Source of the DNA: Sorex araneus
Taxonomy: Eukaryota > Chordata > Mammalia > Eulipotyphla > Soricidae
DNA: 64,000 nt
NCBI RefSeq assembly: GCF_027595985.1
Contig: NC_073304.1
Location: 214,054,500-214,118,499, forward strand
Direction of reading: 5' to 3'
Shown here: positions 27,301 to 37,024 of the stretch, one piece after another
How the letters are laid out: every line of letters begins with the position of its first letter
Position numbering within the stretch: the first letter of the stretch is position 1
The notes under the pieces: model-generated
Databases searched by the model: none
What the model saw: only the letters and a program-made list of their open reading frames with translations
Told to the model about the DNA's origin: nothing
Program-made: the position numbers and the translations under genes

Positions 27301-30300
27301 GCCTGTCCCTGGGCGTGGTGACTTTGTATTGGAAGGACAGGCTTCCCGAGGAGGTAGTGGTGTGGGGGGGTGAGCTAGCAAAACACAACCTTTGGTTCCA
27401 AGTAGTGTCTAAAGGCAGAGGAGACTCAGAAAGACAAGGAGCTCCCAAGTCTTGGACTGGGGAGGCGCCCTGTCGCCTTCCCACTGTAGGTTCCCTTTTG
27501 TTCCCAGCTTCTCTCTCTGACTCTGGATGGACTGACAGGCGTTTCCCAGGACCACATGCGGGCGCATTACCAAACTGGTTCCAACCACATGATGCTGAAC
27601 ATCAACCTTTGGTCGACGTTGCTGCTAGGAGCTGGTAAGAAGCAATTCTGCTTCCTTTTTTTTTTTTTTTTCTTTTTGGGTCACACCTGGCACTGCACAG
27701 GGGTTACTCCTGGCTCATGCACTCAGGAATCACTTCTGGCAGTGCTCAGGGGATCATATGGGATGCTGGGAATCGAACCCGGGTCGGCCACGTTACAAGG
27801 CAAAAGCCCTACCTGCTGTGCTATTGCTCCAGCCCGCAATTCTGCTTTCTTTCCATGAGGACACATTTCTCCCCAGAAGACACATAGCCCCCATTCACTT
27901 CTTCTCTGGCTCAGATGCCGGCTGCGAATTTGACCCAAGCTACGGGTGCTCAGGGGTTGCCCGTGGCTCGGTGCACATCAGACCAAATTGTGCCAGGGAT
28001 AGTGTGCGTGCAGAGCATGCATACAGCCTGTTGAGCTCTTCCTGGCCAAGACTGCTGTGTGGCCAGACTCCCTGGGGCTCACCTTGCTACTCAGCAGTGG
28101 CCGGTTGGAAGGGGCATTGGGTGGGGAATTGCAGGAGGACACACAGTCCTAGAACCCAGAGCTGTGTGGGGTCTTGCCCTCTTAGGGCGATTCAACATTG
28201 GTAGGTGGCAAGAGTGACTTCATTCACGGAAAGTCACTGGAACCGTCCGTGGATCTGGGTTCGTACATATTCTCTGTGCAGCACAGTGGAACTAATAGAG
28301 GAGACTGAGAGAGCTGCAGGCCACGGGGCTAACTTGACTTGGGGGATAGGGTTCGTGTCCCCACACCTCTCAGGCCTCAGCTGTCAATCACTTTGGCAGA
28401 AGCAACTCATTCACTTTCAGGTCTTTCTTGGAAAAGTCTTCAGTTAGTTTCCCTGATCTAGAGAAGAGAGAAGAATACTTGATGGAATCAAAGAACTGCT
28501 CTCCTTCCCCTCACACATGCCATGGAGACTCTCCATCCCCGCTGCAGTCCATAGAGTTCTTCATCTCTTCCATAGACTATAGAGACTCCATCCCCCAACA
28601 CTCCATAGAGGTTCTCTGTCCCCATCATAGTTCATAGAGGTTCTCTCTCACCACAGGCTATACAAACTCTCCATCCCCGCACAGTCCATATTGGTTCTCC
28701 ATCTCCACCAAAGGCCATACAGACCCTCCATCCCCCCTACAGTCCATAGAAGTTCTCCATCTCTATAGAGATTCTCCATCTCTACCATAGACCATAGAGA
28801 CTCTCCATCCCCTCTAGTCCGTAGGGGTTTTCTCCATTACCACAGAACGTAGAGGTTCTCCATTGCCCCAGCACCACAATAGAGACTCTCCATCCCCCCA
28901 CCAGACTAAAGAGACTCTTCACCCCCTCCACACACAGAGACCATAGAGTCTCTCTATCCCCCCACAAACCATAGAGACTATCTCCCCAGGTCTTAGAGAC
29001 TCTCGCCTCCCTCACAAACCATAGACTCTCTATCCCCTGACCATAAAGATCCTCCATTCCCCACAGACCATAGATGCTCTCCCTCAAGACCACAGAGACT
29101 CCAGTCTCCCAGAACATAGAGGCTTTTCAGTCCCCCTCCCCTTACTGCCTCCTATGTGCAACCCTTGTGCACGGACCCATAGGATACCCCATTAGGGGCC
29201 AGAGCAATAACACAGCGGGTAGGGCGTTTGCCTTGCACGCGGCCGACCCGGGTTCGATCCCCGGCATCCCATATGGTCCCCCAAGCACCGCCAGGAGTAG
29301 TTCCTGAGTGCAAAGCCAGGAGTAGTTCCTGAGTGCAAAGCCAGGAGTAACCCCTGAGTATCGCTGGGTGTGACCCAAAAAGCAAAAAAAAAAGGATACC
29401 CCATTAATCTTTGGCCATTTCTTCCTAGGAATCCTCTTCACTGGGGAGTTCTGGGAGTTCTTGAGCTTCGCCGAAAGGTACCCTTCCATCATCTACAACA
29501 TCCTGCTCTTTGGCCTGACCAGCGCCCTGGGACAGGTGAGCCCCTCAAGAAGGGATGGCTCGTCCCTAGGAGAGACAGGGTAACTGTGAGGAGGGGGGTG
29601 GCCAGCTCCACCCCCATCATCCTGCTACAGACCTCAGGCCTAGGGCAGGTCTCGGGCCTTCACTGACTCCTTCTTTCTGTCTCTAGAGTTTCATCTTCAT
29701 GACAGTTGTGTATTTCGGCCCCCTGACCTGCTCCATCATCACCACCACACGGAAGTTCTTCACCATTCTGGCCTCTGTGATCCTCTTTGCCAACCCCATC
29801 AGCTCCATGCAGTGGGTGGGCACCGTGCTTGTGTTCCTGGGTGAGTACCCCAACCCCAGCGCCCCTGGGACAGTGACAGGGGGACTGACAGAATTGGGTT
29901 TTTTTGCTTTTTGGCTCACACCTGGTGATGCACAGGAATTACTCCTGGCTCTGCACTCAGGAATTACTCCTGACGGTGCTCAGGGCATCATATGGGATGC
30001 TGGGAATCGAACCCAGGTCGGCCACGTGCAAGGGAAACACCCTCCCCACTGGAGTATTATCACTCCAGCCCGACAGTGACAGATATTACTAGCTATGTTC
30101 CCCCTGAAAACTGACTTGTGTGTTTATGAGATTTGCCGGTTATCTTGGAGAGAAGAAAGTTTATGAAAGAAGGGGATCTTGCCTTCTCTTTGAGTATTTG
30201 TGCCTGCGATTTTTCTCAGCATCTGGGCTCCCCTCAGACTTGGGCTGGCAGGGTCAAGAGAACACCCTACAAGTTTGACCCCTGCGTTTATTTCAAGCTT

Positions 30301-30583
30301 GATGTGTTTTTATATTCATGCATATATGGGAGTACTCTTATTTATTTTATTTTTTTTTCTCTTATTTATTTTAGTAGAGGCACCGTGAATTGCTAAGTTA
30401 CTCATGACTGAGTTTCAGACATACAGTGTTCTAACACCAGTGTCCTCAGTTTCCCTCCCACCCTTCACCCACCCTGTATGGCTGGTATTTTGTTATGTTT
30501 GTAGGCACTGTTGTTTACAGTACTGTTACTGATATGGTGTCATACATATCACTTTACTACCTTCCAGCACTGTATGGGAGTAT

Positions 30584-30624
<41 letters not shown>

Positions 30625-30767
30625 TGTCGTACATATTACTTTACCACCTTCCAGCACTGTATGGAAGTATCTCATGTGTGGGTGTTGGGTGTGTGTACGG
30701 TGTCATGCATATCACTTTACCTCCTTCAGCACTGTATACTGTATGGGAGTATCTCGTGTGTGTGTGT

Positions 30768-30810
<43 letters not shown>

Positions 30811-30862
30811 CACAGTGTCATGCATATCACTTTACCACCTTCCAGCACTGTATGGAAGTATC

Positions 30863-30897
<35 letters not shown>

Positions 30898-31323
30898 GTG
30901 TAATACATATTACTTTACCACCTTCCAGCACTGTATGGAAGTATCTCGTGTGGGTGTGGGTGTGGGTGTGTTTACGGTGTCATGCATATCACCTTACCAC
31001 CTTCCAGCACTGTATACTATTATACTATATGGGAGTATCTCGTGTGTGTGTGTGTGTGTGTGTACCAGTGTCTCAGAGATTATATTTAATTTCATTTTTT
31101 CATTTTTACCCCATCCTGTAGTCAGGGAGGTCTGTAAAACCAATGTTTGAAGATTCATTTTAGCGACAGCTTGTCTCAAGAATCCTGACTGACCTCCCTC
31201 TACCCTGGGGGCTTTGCTAGATTCCATTCCGTCCACCAGGAAAGCTCAGCCCATTTCTCCCTTTCTGTAGGTCTCGGTCTTGATGCCAAGTTTGGGAAAG
31301 GATCCAAGAAGACATCCCACTAG
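24210..31323 (+). CDS. SLC35B1: SLC35B1, ER ATP/ADP exchanger, complete in nine exons
   Basis: Nine exons (24210-24313, 24926-25029, 25392-25522, 25730-25760, 26402-26559, 27508-27634, 29429-29535, 29687-29840, 31271-31323) total 969 nt, exactly 322 codons plus TAG, the human length. It starts [19 protein letters not shown] and ends [11 protein letters not shown]. About ten hydrophobic helices are expected for this drug/metabolite-transporter superfamily member. Clear ones lie near residues 14-34, 46-66, 127-160 and 216-305, with [20 protein letters not shown] a family signature. SLC35B1 (AXER, once UGTREL1) exchanges cytosolic ATP for ER-lumenal ADP and so supplies ER chaperones. The C-terminal KKTSH resembles a dilysine ER-retrieval signal. 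The first Met is preferred because it gives the canonical length and has G at +4. An upstream in-frame ATG at 24102 would add 36 residues. No disruption is seen. Confidence 0.97.
24314..24925 (+). other. SLC35B1 intron 1
   Basis: 612 bp. The CpG-rich start fades into AT-rich sequence with no interspersed repeat seen. A C-rich run precedes the acceptor. Confidence 0.9.
24926..25029 (+). CDS. SLC35B1: SLC35B1 exon 2
   Basis: The acceptor tattcatag ends at 24925 and the donor GTGAGT starts at 25030. It encodes [18 protein letters not shown] through [10 protein letters not shown], the second membrane helix. Confidence 0.96.
25030..25391 (+). other. SLC35B1 intron 2
   Basis: 362 bp of unique sequence. 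I see nothing beyond the splice sites. Confidence 0.9.
25392..25522 (+). CDS. SLC35B1: SLC35B1 exon 3
   Basis: The acceptor cttccaccag ends at 25391 and the donor GTGACA starts at 25523. It encodes [18 protein letters not shown] through [13 protein letters not shown], including the third helix region. Confidence 0.96.
25730..25760 (+). CDS. SLC35B1: SLC35B1 exon 4, 31-bp microexon
   Basis: The acceptor tcatttcag ends at 25729 and the donor GTAAGC starts at 25761. Ten codons, [10 protein letters not shown], plus one base. Skipping it would shift the frame. It fills the gap between PTQ and VMLLGVTL exactly as in the human protein I remember. Confidence 0.95.
25761..26401 (+). other. SLC35B1 intron 4
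   Basis: 641 bp. A degraded reverse tRNA-like repeat lies at about 26050-26115 (GGGGGTGCCAGGGACGGAAC onward) and a pyrimidine-rich stretch at 26140-26230. Confidence 0.8.
26402..26559 (+). CDS. SLC35B1: SLC35B1 exon 5
   Basis: The acceptor cccctgcag ends at 26401 and the donor GTATGT starts at 26560. It encodes [18 protein letters not shown] through [13 protein letters not shown] to GYGELLL, with one or two membrane helices. Confidence 0.96.
26560..27507 (+). other. SLC35B1 intron 5
   Basis: 948 bp. It contains a MIR-like core fragment at 26955-27075 and a short tRNA-like remnant at 27187-27250. Confidence 0.8.
26955..27075 (+). repeat. MIR-like fragment, forward
   Basis: Cagataaagagactgagtcc, then the pattern 'cttccttagccaggtgatca ... 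gtggcagaattc', resembles the MIR core ('tgaggaaactgaggc ... agtggcagagc') as I remember it. Confidence 0.5.
27508..27634 (+). CDS. SLC35B1: SLC35B1 exon 6
   Basis: The acceptor tgttcccag ends at 27507 and the donor GTAAGA starts at 27635. It encodes [18 protein letters not shown] through [11 protein letters not shown] reverse SINE has inserted with its target duplication starting only eight bases into the following intron. Confidence 0.96.
27658..27835 (-). repeat. SINE, young, reverse, with TSD, beside exon 6 donor
   Basis: Poly(T) then ctttttgggtcacacctggc, with the ggctcatgcactcagga variant. Flanked by gcaattctgcttcctt (27642-27657) and gcaattctgctttctt (27836-27851). The target begins at intron position +8. 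Confidence 0.95.
27930..28060 (-). repeat. SINE, very diverged, reverse
   Basis: Weak match: gggtgctcaggggttgcccg and gtgccagggata. Confidence 0.4.
28515..29125 (+). repeat. Degenerate minisatellite in SLC35B1 intron 6
   Basis: Irregular units around CCATAGAGACTCTCCATCCCC and CCATAGAGGTTCTCCATC, spaced about 33-40 bp, over 600 bp. Confidence 0.9.
29195..29393 (+). repeat. SINE, young, forward, with internal duplication and TSD
   Basis: ggggccagagcaataacaca to acccaaaaagc plus A. It contains an exact 25-bp tandem duplication (29296-29320 and 29321-29345, starting agtagttcctgagtgc). Flanked by a perfect ggataccccatta (29182-29194 and 29394-29406). Confidence 0.96.
29429..29535 (+). CDS. SLC35B1: SLC35B1 exon 7
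   Basis: The acceptor ttcttcctag ends at 29428 and the donor GTGAGC starts at 29536. It encodes [18 protein letters not shown] through [12 protein letters not shown] forward SINE and its duplicated target end 22 bp before the exon. Confidence 0.96.
29687..29840 (+). CDS. SLC35B1: SLC35B1 exon 8
   Basis: The acceptor tgtctctag ends at 29686 and the donor GTGAGT starts at 29841. It encodes [28 protein letters not shown] and [11 protein letters not shown], the most conserved C-terminal transporter half. Confidence 0.97.
29899..30070 (-). repeat. SINE, young, reverse, after exon 8
   Basis: tttttttgctttttggctca to atcactccagcc. It begins 58 bp after exon 8. A small ctggagtatt insertion lies near its head. 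Confidence 0.92.
30366..30535 (-). repeat. LINE-1 3' end, reverse
   Basis: Shares gactgagtttcagacataca, gtgttctaacaccagtgtcc and tcagtttccctcccaccctt with the copies at 41985 and 48356. Confidence 0.6.
30536..31066 (+). repeat. Six-unit minisatellite with (TG)n spacers
   Basis: Six copies of a roughly 50-bp unit (tcatgcatatcactttacca, then ccttccagcactgtatggga, then gtatctcgtg) start near 30540, 30628, 30702, 30818, 30899 and 30981. They are separated by TG runs of different length. Confidence 0.93.
31271..31323 (+). CDS. SLC35B1: SLC35B1 exon 9 (coding part)
   Basis: The acceptor ctttctgtag ends at 31270. It encodes [17 protein letters not shown] and TAG at 31321-31323. Confidence 0.96.
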
Positions 31324-31570
31324 GAAGAGCCTGAGACTACCTCCACTCCAAGGATATTTAAGTTATTATCTTGAACAGTTACATCTCTGGGGGGAAATGG
31401 ACACACTTGGAATAATGGACTGGGTTCCACTCTTTTTCTTTTTTCTTTCTTTTTTTTTTAAGGGAAGCACGATTACATATTCTAAAACAACAACAGAAAA
31501 CAAGATACTTGGATTTTAACAAGCCAGAGTTGGCGGTTTTTGTTCTAGATGACCCCAGAACACATCCTAG
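31324..31570 (+). other. SLC35B1: SLC35B1 3' untranslated region (end uncertain)
   Basis: About 250 bp of unique sequence after the stop. I find no AATAAA or ATTAAA between 31324 and 31570, so either a variant signal is used (AATAAT near 31411 is one candidate) or the UTR is longer. The end given here is a guess. Confidence 0.45.
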
Positions 31571-31897
31571 AGTAGAGAACGAGGAGGCCACACCGGTGCA
31601 CTCTGGTCCCTCGCAGGGGGACTTGGCCTGGTGAGCAGCTAAATTGCAAGAGCCCCTGGTGCGTCGGGACTGTCAGACCGGAGAGCTGCACGTGTGCCCG
31701 CTGTTCGCACTGAGGGTCGGAACATGCCAGGGCAGGCTGGCTGTTGAGGCCAGAGAGGGTTACAGCTGCTGCTCTGCAGGCTTGGGGGGTCCAGAGAGAG
31801 AGAGCAGGGTTAAGACACTTGCCTTTCATGTAATCAAGGTGGGGTGCTTTTTTTCTATTTTGTTTTTTTTTTGGGGGGGTGCGGGGTGGAGGGGAAT

Positions 31898-32040
31898 GTA
31901 TTTAGGGTCATACCCAATGGTGCTCAGGGCTTAGTCCTGGCTCTGTGTTCAGGGATCACTCTTGGTGGGCTCAAGGGACCATATGGGTTACAGGGATTGA
32001 ACCTGAGTCAGCCCTCCCCGCTGTGCTGTCGCTCTGGCCT
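31898..32040 (-). repeat. SINE, older, reverse
   Basis: agggtcatacccaatggtgc to gtgctgtcgctctggcc. Confidence 0.82.
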
Positions 32041-32087
32041 GTAGTCGACAGGTGTTTATCCCTGTGTCCACTTATGCTTTACCGGAG

Positions 32088-32162
32088 CATTGCTGGGCGT
32101 GATCCCTGAGTAGAGAGTAAGAAACGGCCCTGAACACCACCCAGCATGGCCCAATCCTCTCC
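32088..32162 (+). repeat. SINE tail fragment, forward
   Basis: gcattgctgggcgtgatccc to cacccagcatggcccaatcc. Confidence 0.45.
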
Positions 32163-33199
32163 ACCCCCTGCCGCCCCCTGAACCCCCACGCTTCACCCCC
32201 ACAAAAAAAAAAGTGGATGGGTTAACAGTAAACATTTCCTACACACATTCTCTCCTGAGAACCTTCTCTTGAGGTTGAGGTCAAATAATTCCCGGAGCCT
32301 CAGAGTTTTCTGGGTTCCCCCGTTTTTCTTTCTGCCCCAGAAAGAAATGCCATTTACTTTCGGCATTGGCCATTGCTCAGTGGAGCGAGAGCCGTGAGCT
32401 GGCACGTGTGCGACAGCTCTGGAGAACTGAGGCCCTTTCTCCAGCTCCGCGTCTGCCCTCGCCCACCAGCCCGCCCCCTCGGGAGGCCACATTAATCCCT
32501 CCTCGGCCCCTGCCCCTTCAGCTGCTCCCGTGCTGCCGTCCTGCCTGTGGGAGGCTGTCCCCGTGCCAGCTTCTGCCTGTTGAAAGGGATGCTGGCGTCA
32601 GGCAGGGTGGCTGAGCCCTGGCACGGAGCACGGTGGAGTGTTGGGGGCGGCAGTAGGGGGAGAAGGCGGAGCCTGGCGCCGCGCCACCTGCCCACTGCTG
32701 CCGCCCGCGCTGGAGTGCACCAGCCTCTGAGGACCCAACTTTACACATGAAAGTGCATCTCCACCAGCTGCAACTTGCGCTCCATCTGTTCCGCAGCGCC
32801 AGCCCCTCGGCTCTCCAGATGGGAGCCCAGCCTCCTTCCTGAGCAGCGGCCCGCTTCCCCTGGCCCAGCCTTTCAAGCCCTGCCTCTCGCGCTTGGCTCG
32901 CTCTCCAGGGGCGCTGTGTCGCTGCCACAGGGCCCCAAAAGGCCCCCCCCAACCCCCCCCACCACCTCATTTTGAACTCCTTGCAAGAAGAGATGTTTAA
33001 GTATGTCGGGCTGCACTTCCTTCCTCCACCCCTTTCCCCGGGGTTTTTTTCATCCTGGACCTCACAGGAATCAGCTCCTTCCCTGCCAGTCTGATAGTTT
33101 CTCCTAGTGGCTTCTCCTGTGAATCGATGACAGGTGGAGAGCATGTTATTGGGGCCAGAGACCTCGCAGGAATCCTTAGCTGGCAATTTTAGCAAGACT

Positions 33200-33411
33200 T
33201 TTTTTTTTTTTTAAACATTTTTATTTTTTTATTTTATTTTTAAAATTTTTTGGGGGGTCACACCTGGCGATGCACAGGGGTTACTCCTGGCTCTGCACTC
33301 AGGAATTACTCCTGGCAGTGCTCAGGGGACCATATGGGATGCTGGGAATCGAACCCAGGTAGGCCTTGTGCAAGACAAACGCCCTACCCACTGTGCTATC
33401 GCTCCAGCCCC
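33200..33411 (-). repeat. SINE, young, reverse, with TSD
   Basis: Long T/A-rich tail, then ggggggtcacacctggcgat to ctatcgctccagcccc. Flanked by agcaagact (33191-33199 and 33412-33420). Confidence 0.93.
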
Positions 33412-34987
33412 AGCAAGACTTTTTTTTTTGGGGGGGGGAGGAGTGAAACAACATAGTTTTTATATTGGAACTAACTTAGATGTGAGGGGAAGGAAAGAGG
33501 AAGTAGATATTTAAGGGAGAACATGGGCTTCTCCAGAGTGGGAAAAGCAAGCTACTAGAGACCCGGAGACAAGCGGGCAAGACAGTTGTTCAAGGGAGAG
33601 CGCGGACTTAGAAGCGCAAGCTAGCAAAACGTTTTCTGCCTCGAGTGGCCTGGCTCACTGTCCCGACGCCTTAGCTCTCGGTACAGCTAGTTCTGGTCAC
33701 TCAGGGCAAGGCAGTGTGTCAGCTGCTTAGCAGGGCTGTTGCCTGGTTGCTGCAACAGGCTCCTAGGACAAGCCCGCCCTGCCCTCAGTGGGCCCGGAGC
33801 CCACTTCTGCCCCATTGTTGGCAGCCCCCAGCCCTCCTTTCCGAGAGCTCCAAGTGGAACTTTCTTTGGGCATCGTCCCGGGAACACAGAGTGGAACCAG
33901 TGCCTCCCTTCCTGGGGCTCACGGCAAGGGAGCAGGCCAGCAAATGTTTGCAGCTGGGAAACCCGGGCTAACAGTGAAGGAAGGTGCCCGGGCAAGGCAA
34001 GGCTTGCGTTGGAGAGTGTGGGAAGATGAAAGGAGAAGGAAACTGGAGTTTTGGCGCCAGCCTCGAATGGAAAGTGGTTACCCTCACCCCCACCATGCTC
34101 GGGCCTCTGGTCAGTTCAAGTGTGTGCTCGGGAGCAGGCGAGGGGCTCCCTGTGGAGACGTCGATCAGCTCCGTGGGACGTTTCTTGAAAATGAGCAGGT
34201 CTCCAGATTGTCCAGGGCGCCCTGCTTGGCTGCCAGCTCCCAGGAGTTGGGAGTGCCAAGCGAGACTCGAGGAGCAGCCATGCGCGGGTAGGATCGAGCG
34301 GGGCTGATAAAGGTGAAATCCCAGACAAGTTCAAACAGTGCTGATCGCTAACCCTGGGCAGCCTGCTGCCTCGGCTTTCAGAGATCAAAGGCCCCTCAGC
34401 GAATTCTCGGCTCTGCGGAAGGGAGGCGGCCAGCACGCGTGTTTCCCCTAACATTAGTGTTGCAGTGTGGGGTGGATGGGACTTGGGTCTATTTTGGTCA
34501 GACCATCAGGTCCGCCTCCCCCCCACCCCCACCCTGCTTCACTCTGCTCAGCCCCACAACAAAGTGGTTTTCCCATTTCCTGTCCACATCTCAGCCAAGA
34601 GCAAGGGGAGTGAGCCACAGAGGTGATTTGGGGTGAAATCAAAGGTGAATCTATCTTGGAATGAAGCATTAAAAAGAAAAAATTATTCATTGTGTTTCAA
34701 AGGGTTAAAAGAAGCAGGACTGAAGGGTTTCCTTTGATCAGCTGGAAGTGGGGGCATTTGGGGACCGGTGGGGTGTTTCCTCGGAGCCCCAAAACTGCCT
34801 TGTGAAGAAGGCTGACCGGACTGTCTACACCATCCGGAACTGGGGGCCAGGTAGGACCCTGAGAGATGAACTAGAACTCGGGGCTCTCCAAATTCTAGTG
34901 GGGTCTTGGGCCCATGCCCTCGGAGGGAGAGGCCCAGCCCCTCAGGAATCACAGTGACTTGTCAGTAGAACAACAGACACATTTTAT

Positions 34988-35162
34988 TTTATTTTTTTGC
35001 TTTTTGGGTCACACCTGGCAATGCACAGGGGTTACTCCTCGCTCTGCACTCAGGAGTTACTCCTGGCGGTGCTCAGGGGACCATATGGGACACTGGGAAT
35101 CGAACCCAGGTCTGCTGCATGCAAGGCAAATGCCCTACCCGATGTGCTATTGCTCCAGCCCC
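34988..35162 (-). repeat. SINE, young, reverse, with TSD
   Basis: Flanked by caacagacacattttat (34971-34987) and caacgggcacattttat (35163-35179). Confidence 0.94.
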
Positions 35163-35736
35163 CAACGGGCACATTTTATGGGGGGTGCTGCCCACTCCCC
35201 CGCCCCCAGGGACCTTTGGCAGCCTGAGTGGAGTCACTCAGCAGAACTGTCATCCCTATCTGCTCTTCCTTCCCTCCAGCTCTAGGCCATGACGTTTTCT
35301 TACCAAGGCTTCCTGGTCAGGCCTTCTGGGGAGAGCTTAGGCCCAAAGTCTCCATATTTGGCAGAGGAGCCTGGAGCCTACCAAGATACATCAATAAAGG
35401 CGAGGCCCTGACGTGGGGCCGCTTACCACAAAGGAGAGCGGGGAAGTGAGGCTGGGTTTCGTGGCTGTTGGGATTTCCTGATGCAGTAGAATCTCCAAAT
35501 AGTGGGGACTGCGGGTACTGACACATACGTCCCCCACCCCACCCCAAATTAAGATTATTTTAAGAAAATCTAGCGTCATTTAAGGCTTACAGAAGGGTTC
35601 CTTAATACCAAGGGCTTTAGGGAAAGCTGTCCATCTCAATGCAGAACCCTTTTCAGGAAATGACAGTTGAAAGTCACGCCACTGTATCAGAAAAATTTTT
35701 AATTGCAGGAAATGGTCAATGTAAAAAGTTGCTCTG

Positions 35737-35892
35737 GGGGCTGGAGCAATAGTGTAATGGGGAGGGTGTTTTGCCTTGCACACGGCCAACCCACATTTGA
35801 TCCCTGGCATCCCATATGGTTCCCTGAGCATCGCCAGGAGTAACCCCTGAGCATTGCCGGATGTGACTCAAAAATCGGAAAAAAAAAAAAAA
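35737..35892 (+). repeat. SINE, forward, with TSD, decayed B box
   Basis: ggggctggagcaatagtgta. The B box reads atttgatccc and part of the body is missing. Flanked by agttgctctg (35727-35736 and 35893-35902). Confidence 0.92.
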
Positions 35893-36749
35893 AGTTGCTC
35901 TGTGACAACATGGTTAATGCACTGGCTTGTCCTCCACACCGCTCAATTTGGGGCTATGTTCACAGTACAGCCTCTGGGGTGCGGGCGCTTCAGCATGGCA
36001 AGCCTGACAAAGGACCAGCCATGAGGTTCCACTTCATCTCGAACATTCTGAAAGCTGGAAAACAACCTCCTGACTCCTGACCTGAGAAGGCCACCCCTGC
36101 CTTCTCCCCCTGGAGGAGCATGTGAGTTGTGGGGGTCGGTGGGCTTCCTGGTCAGGCCTGAAATCCCGTCCAAGGTCTCCTAGGACATTTGGGCTGTGAC
36201 TTACAGATCAGTTCCGAGCAGCCACAATGCCATCTGGAAGATCTTCCCCTCCTGGTGAGAGCCAGTTTCCGGCAGGCGCCCCGCTCAGATGGAACCCGGG
36301 GCTCTCCTGCCACTGGCCGAAAAAGAGTGGGGAGAGGATAACGAGGGTCTCGGAGCGGGGAGCGAGGCCGTTTCACGCAGCTGAATCACAGTCCCCAGGG
36401 GCTGGTAGGTTTTCTTCCTGAAGACACCCGACCCGCGTTATTTCTGGGAGAGGTGGAAGGAGGGCGCCACAGGGGAGGCCCAGCATGTCTCCTGCCCACT
36501 TGTGTGTTTTGCTGTGTGTGGGTGGCCGGAACTCACAGCCACACGGTGTGTTTCAGCTTCGTTTCTGACTGGACTGTTGCCTCCTACTTGGGAGCCGGGA
36601 ATGTTCACACTCAGGGCTCAGCCCATGGAGGAGAAACCATTGCCTGGAGACGTGGGGCTGGGGGGGAGAGGGGGCAGGGAGTCCTTAAGATATCCTGTAA
36701 AAATGTGAGTCTGCACAATGGTGCAAGTGTTATGCATCCGTAGAGCTGG

Positions 36750-36915
36750 TGGGAGCTGGAGCGACAGCACAGTGGGTAAGGGGCTCACTTTACACGTGGC
36801 TGACCTGGTCTCAGTCCTCAGTACCCCATATGGTCCTCTGAGCCCCACCAGGAGTGGGCCAGGAGAAAGATCCAGGAGTAAGCCCGAGCACCGCCACATG
36901 TAGCCCCCAAGTCAA
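36750..36915 (+). repeat. SINE, older, forward
   Basis: gtgggagctggagcgacagc to cacatgtagcccccaagtc. Confidence 0.78.
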
Positions 36916-37024
36916 ACACCCCCATGTCCCCTCAAAAAAATAATTCCCCCCCCCCCAACTTGGCTGAGTTGAAGGAAAGAAGCTGAGGTGGGAGAGAGCA
37001 ACCTGACAGGAGTAACTCATCTAT

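Larger units (their letters stand above)
27635..29428 (+). other. SLC35B1 intron 6
   Basis: 1.8 kb, bracketed by a reverse SINE beside the donor and a forward SINE beside the acceptor. Between them are a degenerate SINE (27930-28060) and a 600-bp degenerate tandem repeat. Confidence 0.9.
29841..31270 (+). other. SLC35B1 intron 8
   Basis: 1.43 kb with a reverse SINE 58 bp after exon 8, a LINE-1 3' fragment (30366-30535) and a six-unit minisatellite (30536-31066). Confidence 0.9.

Noticed and set aside
28515-29125. CRISPR-like array
   Set aside because: Repeats are degenerate and unit spacing is irregular; the context is a mammalian intron.
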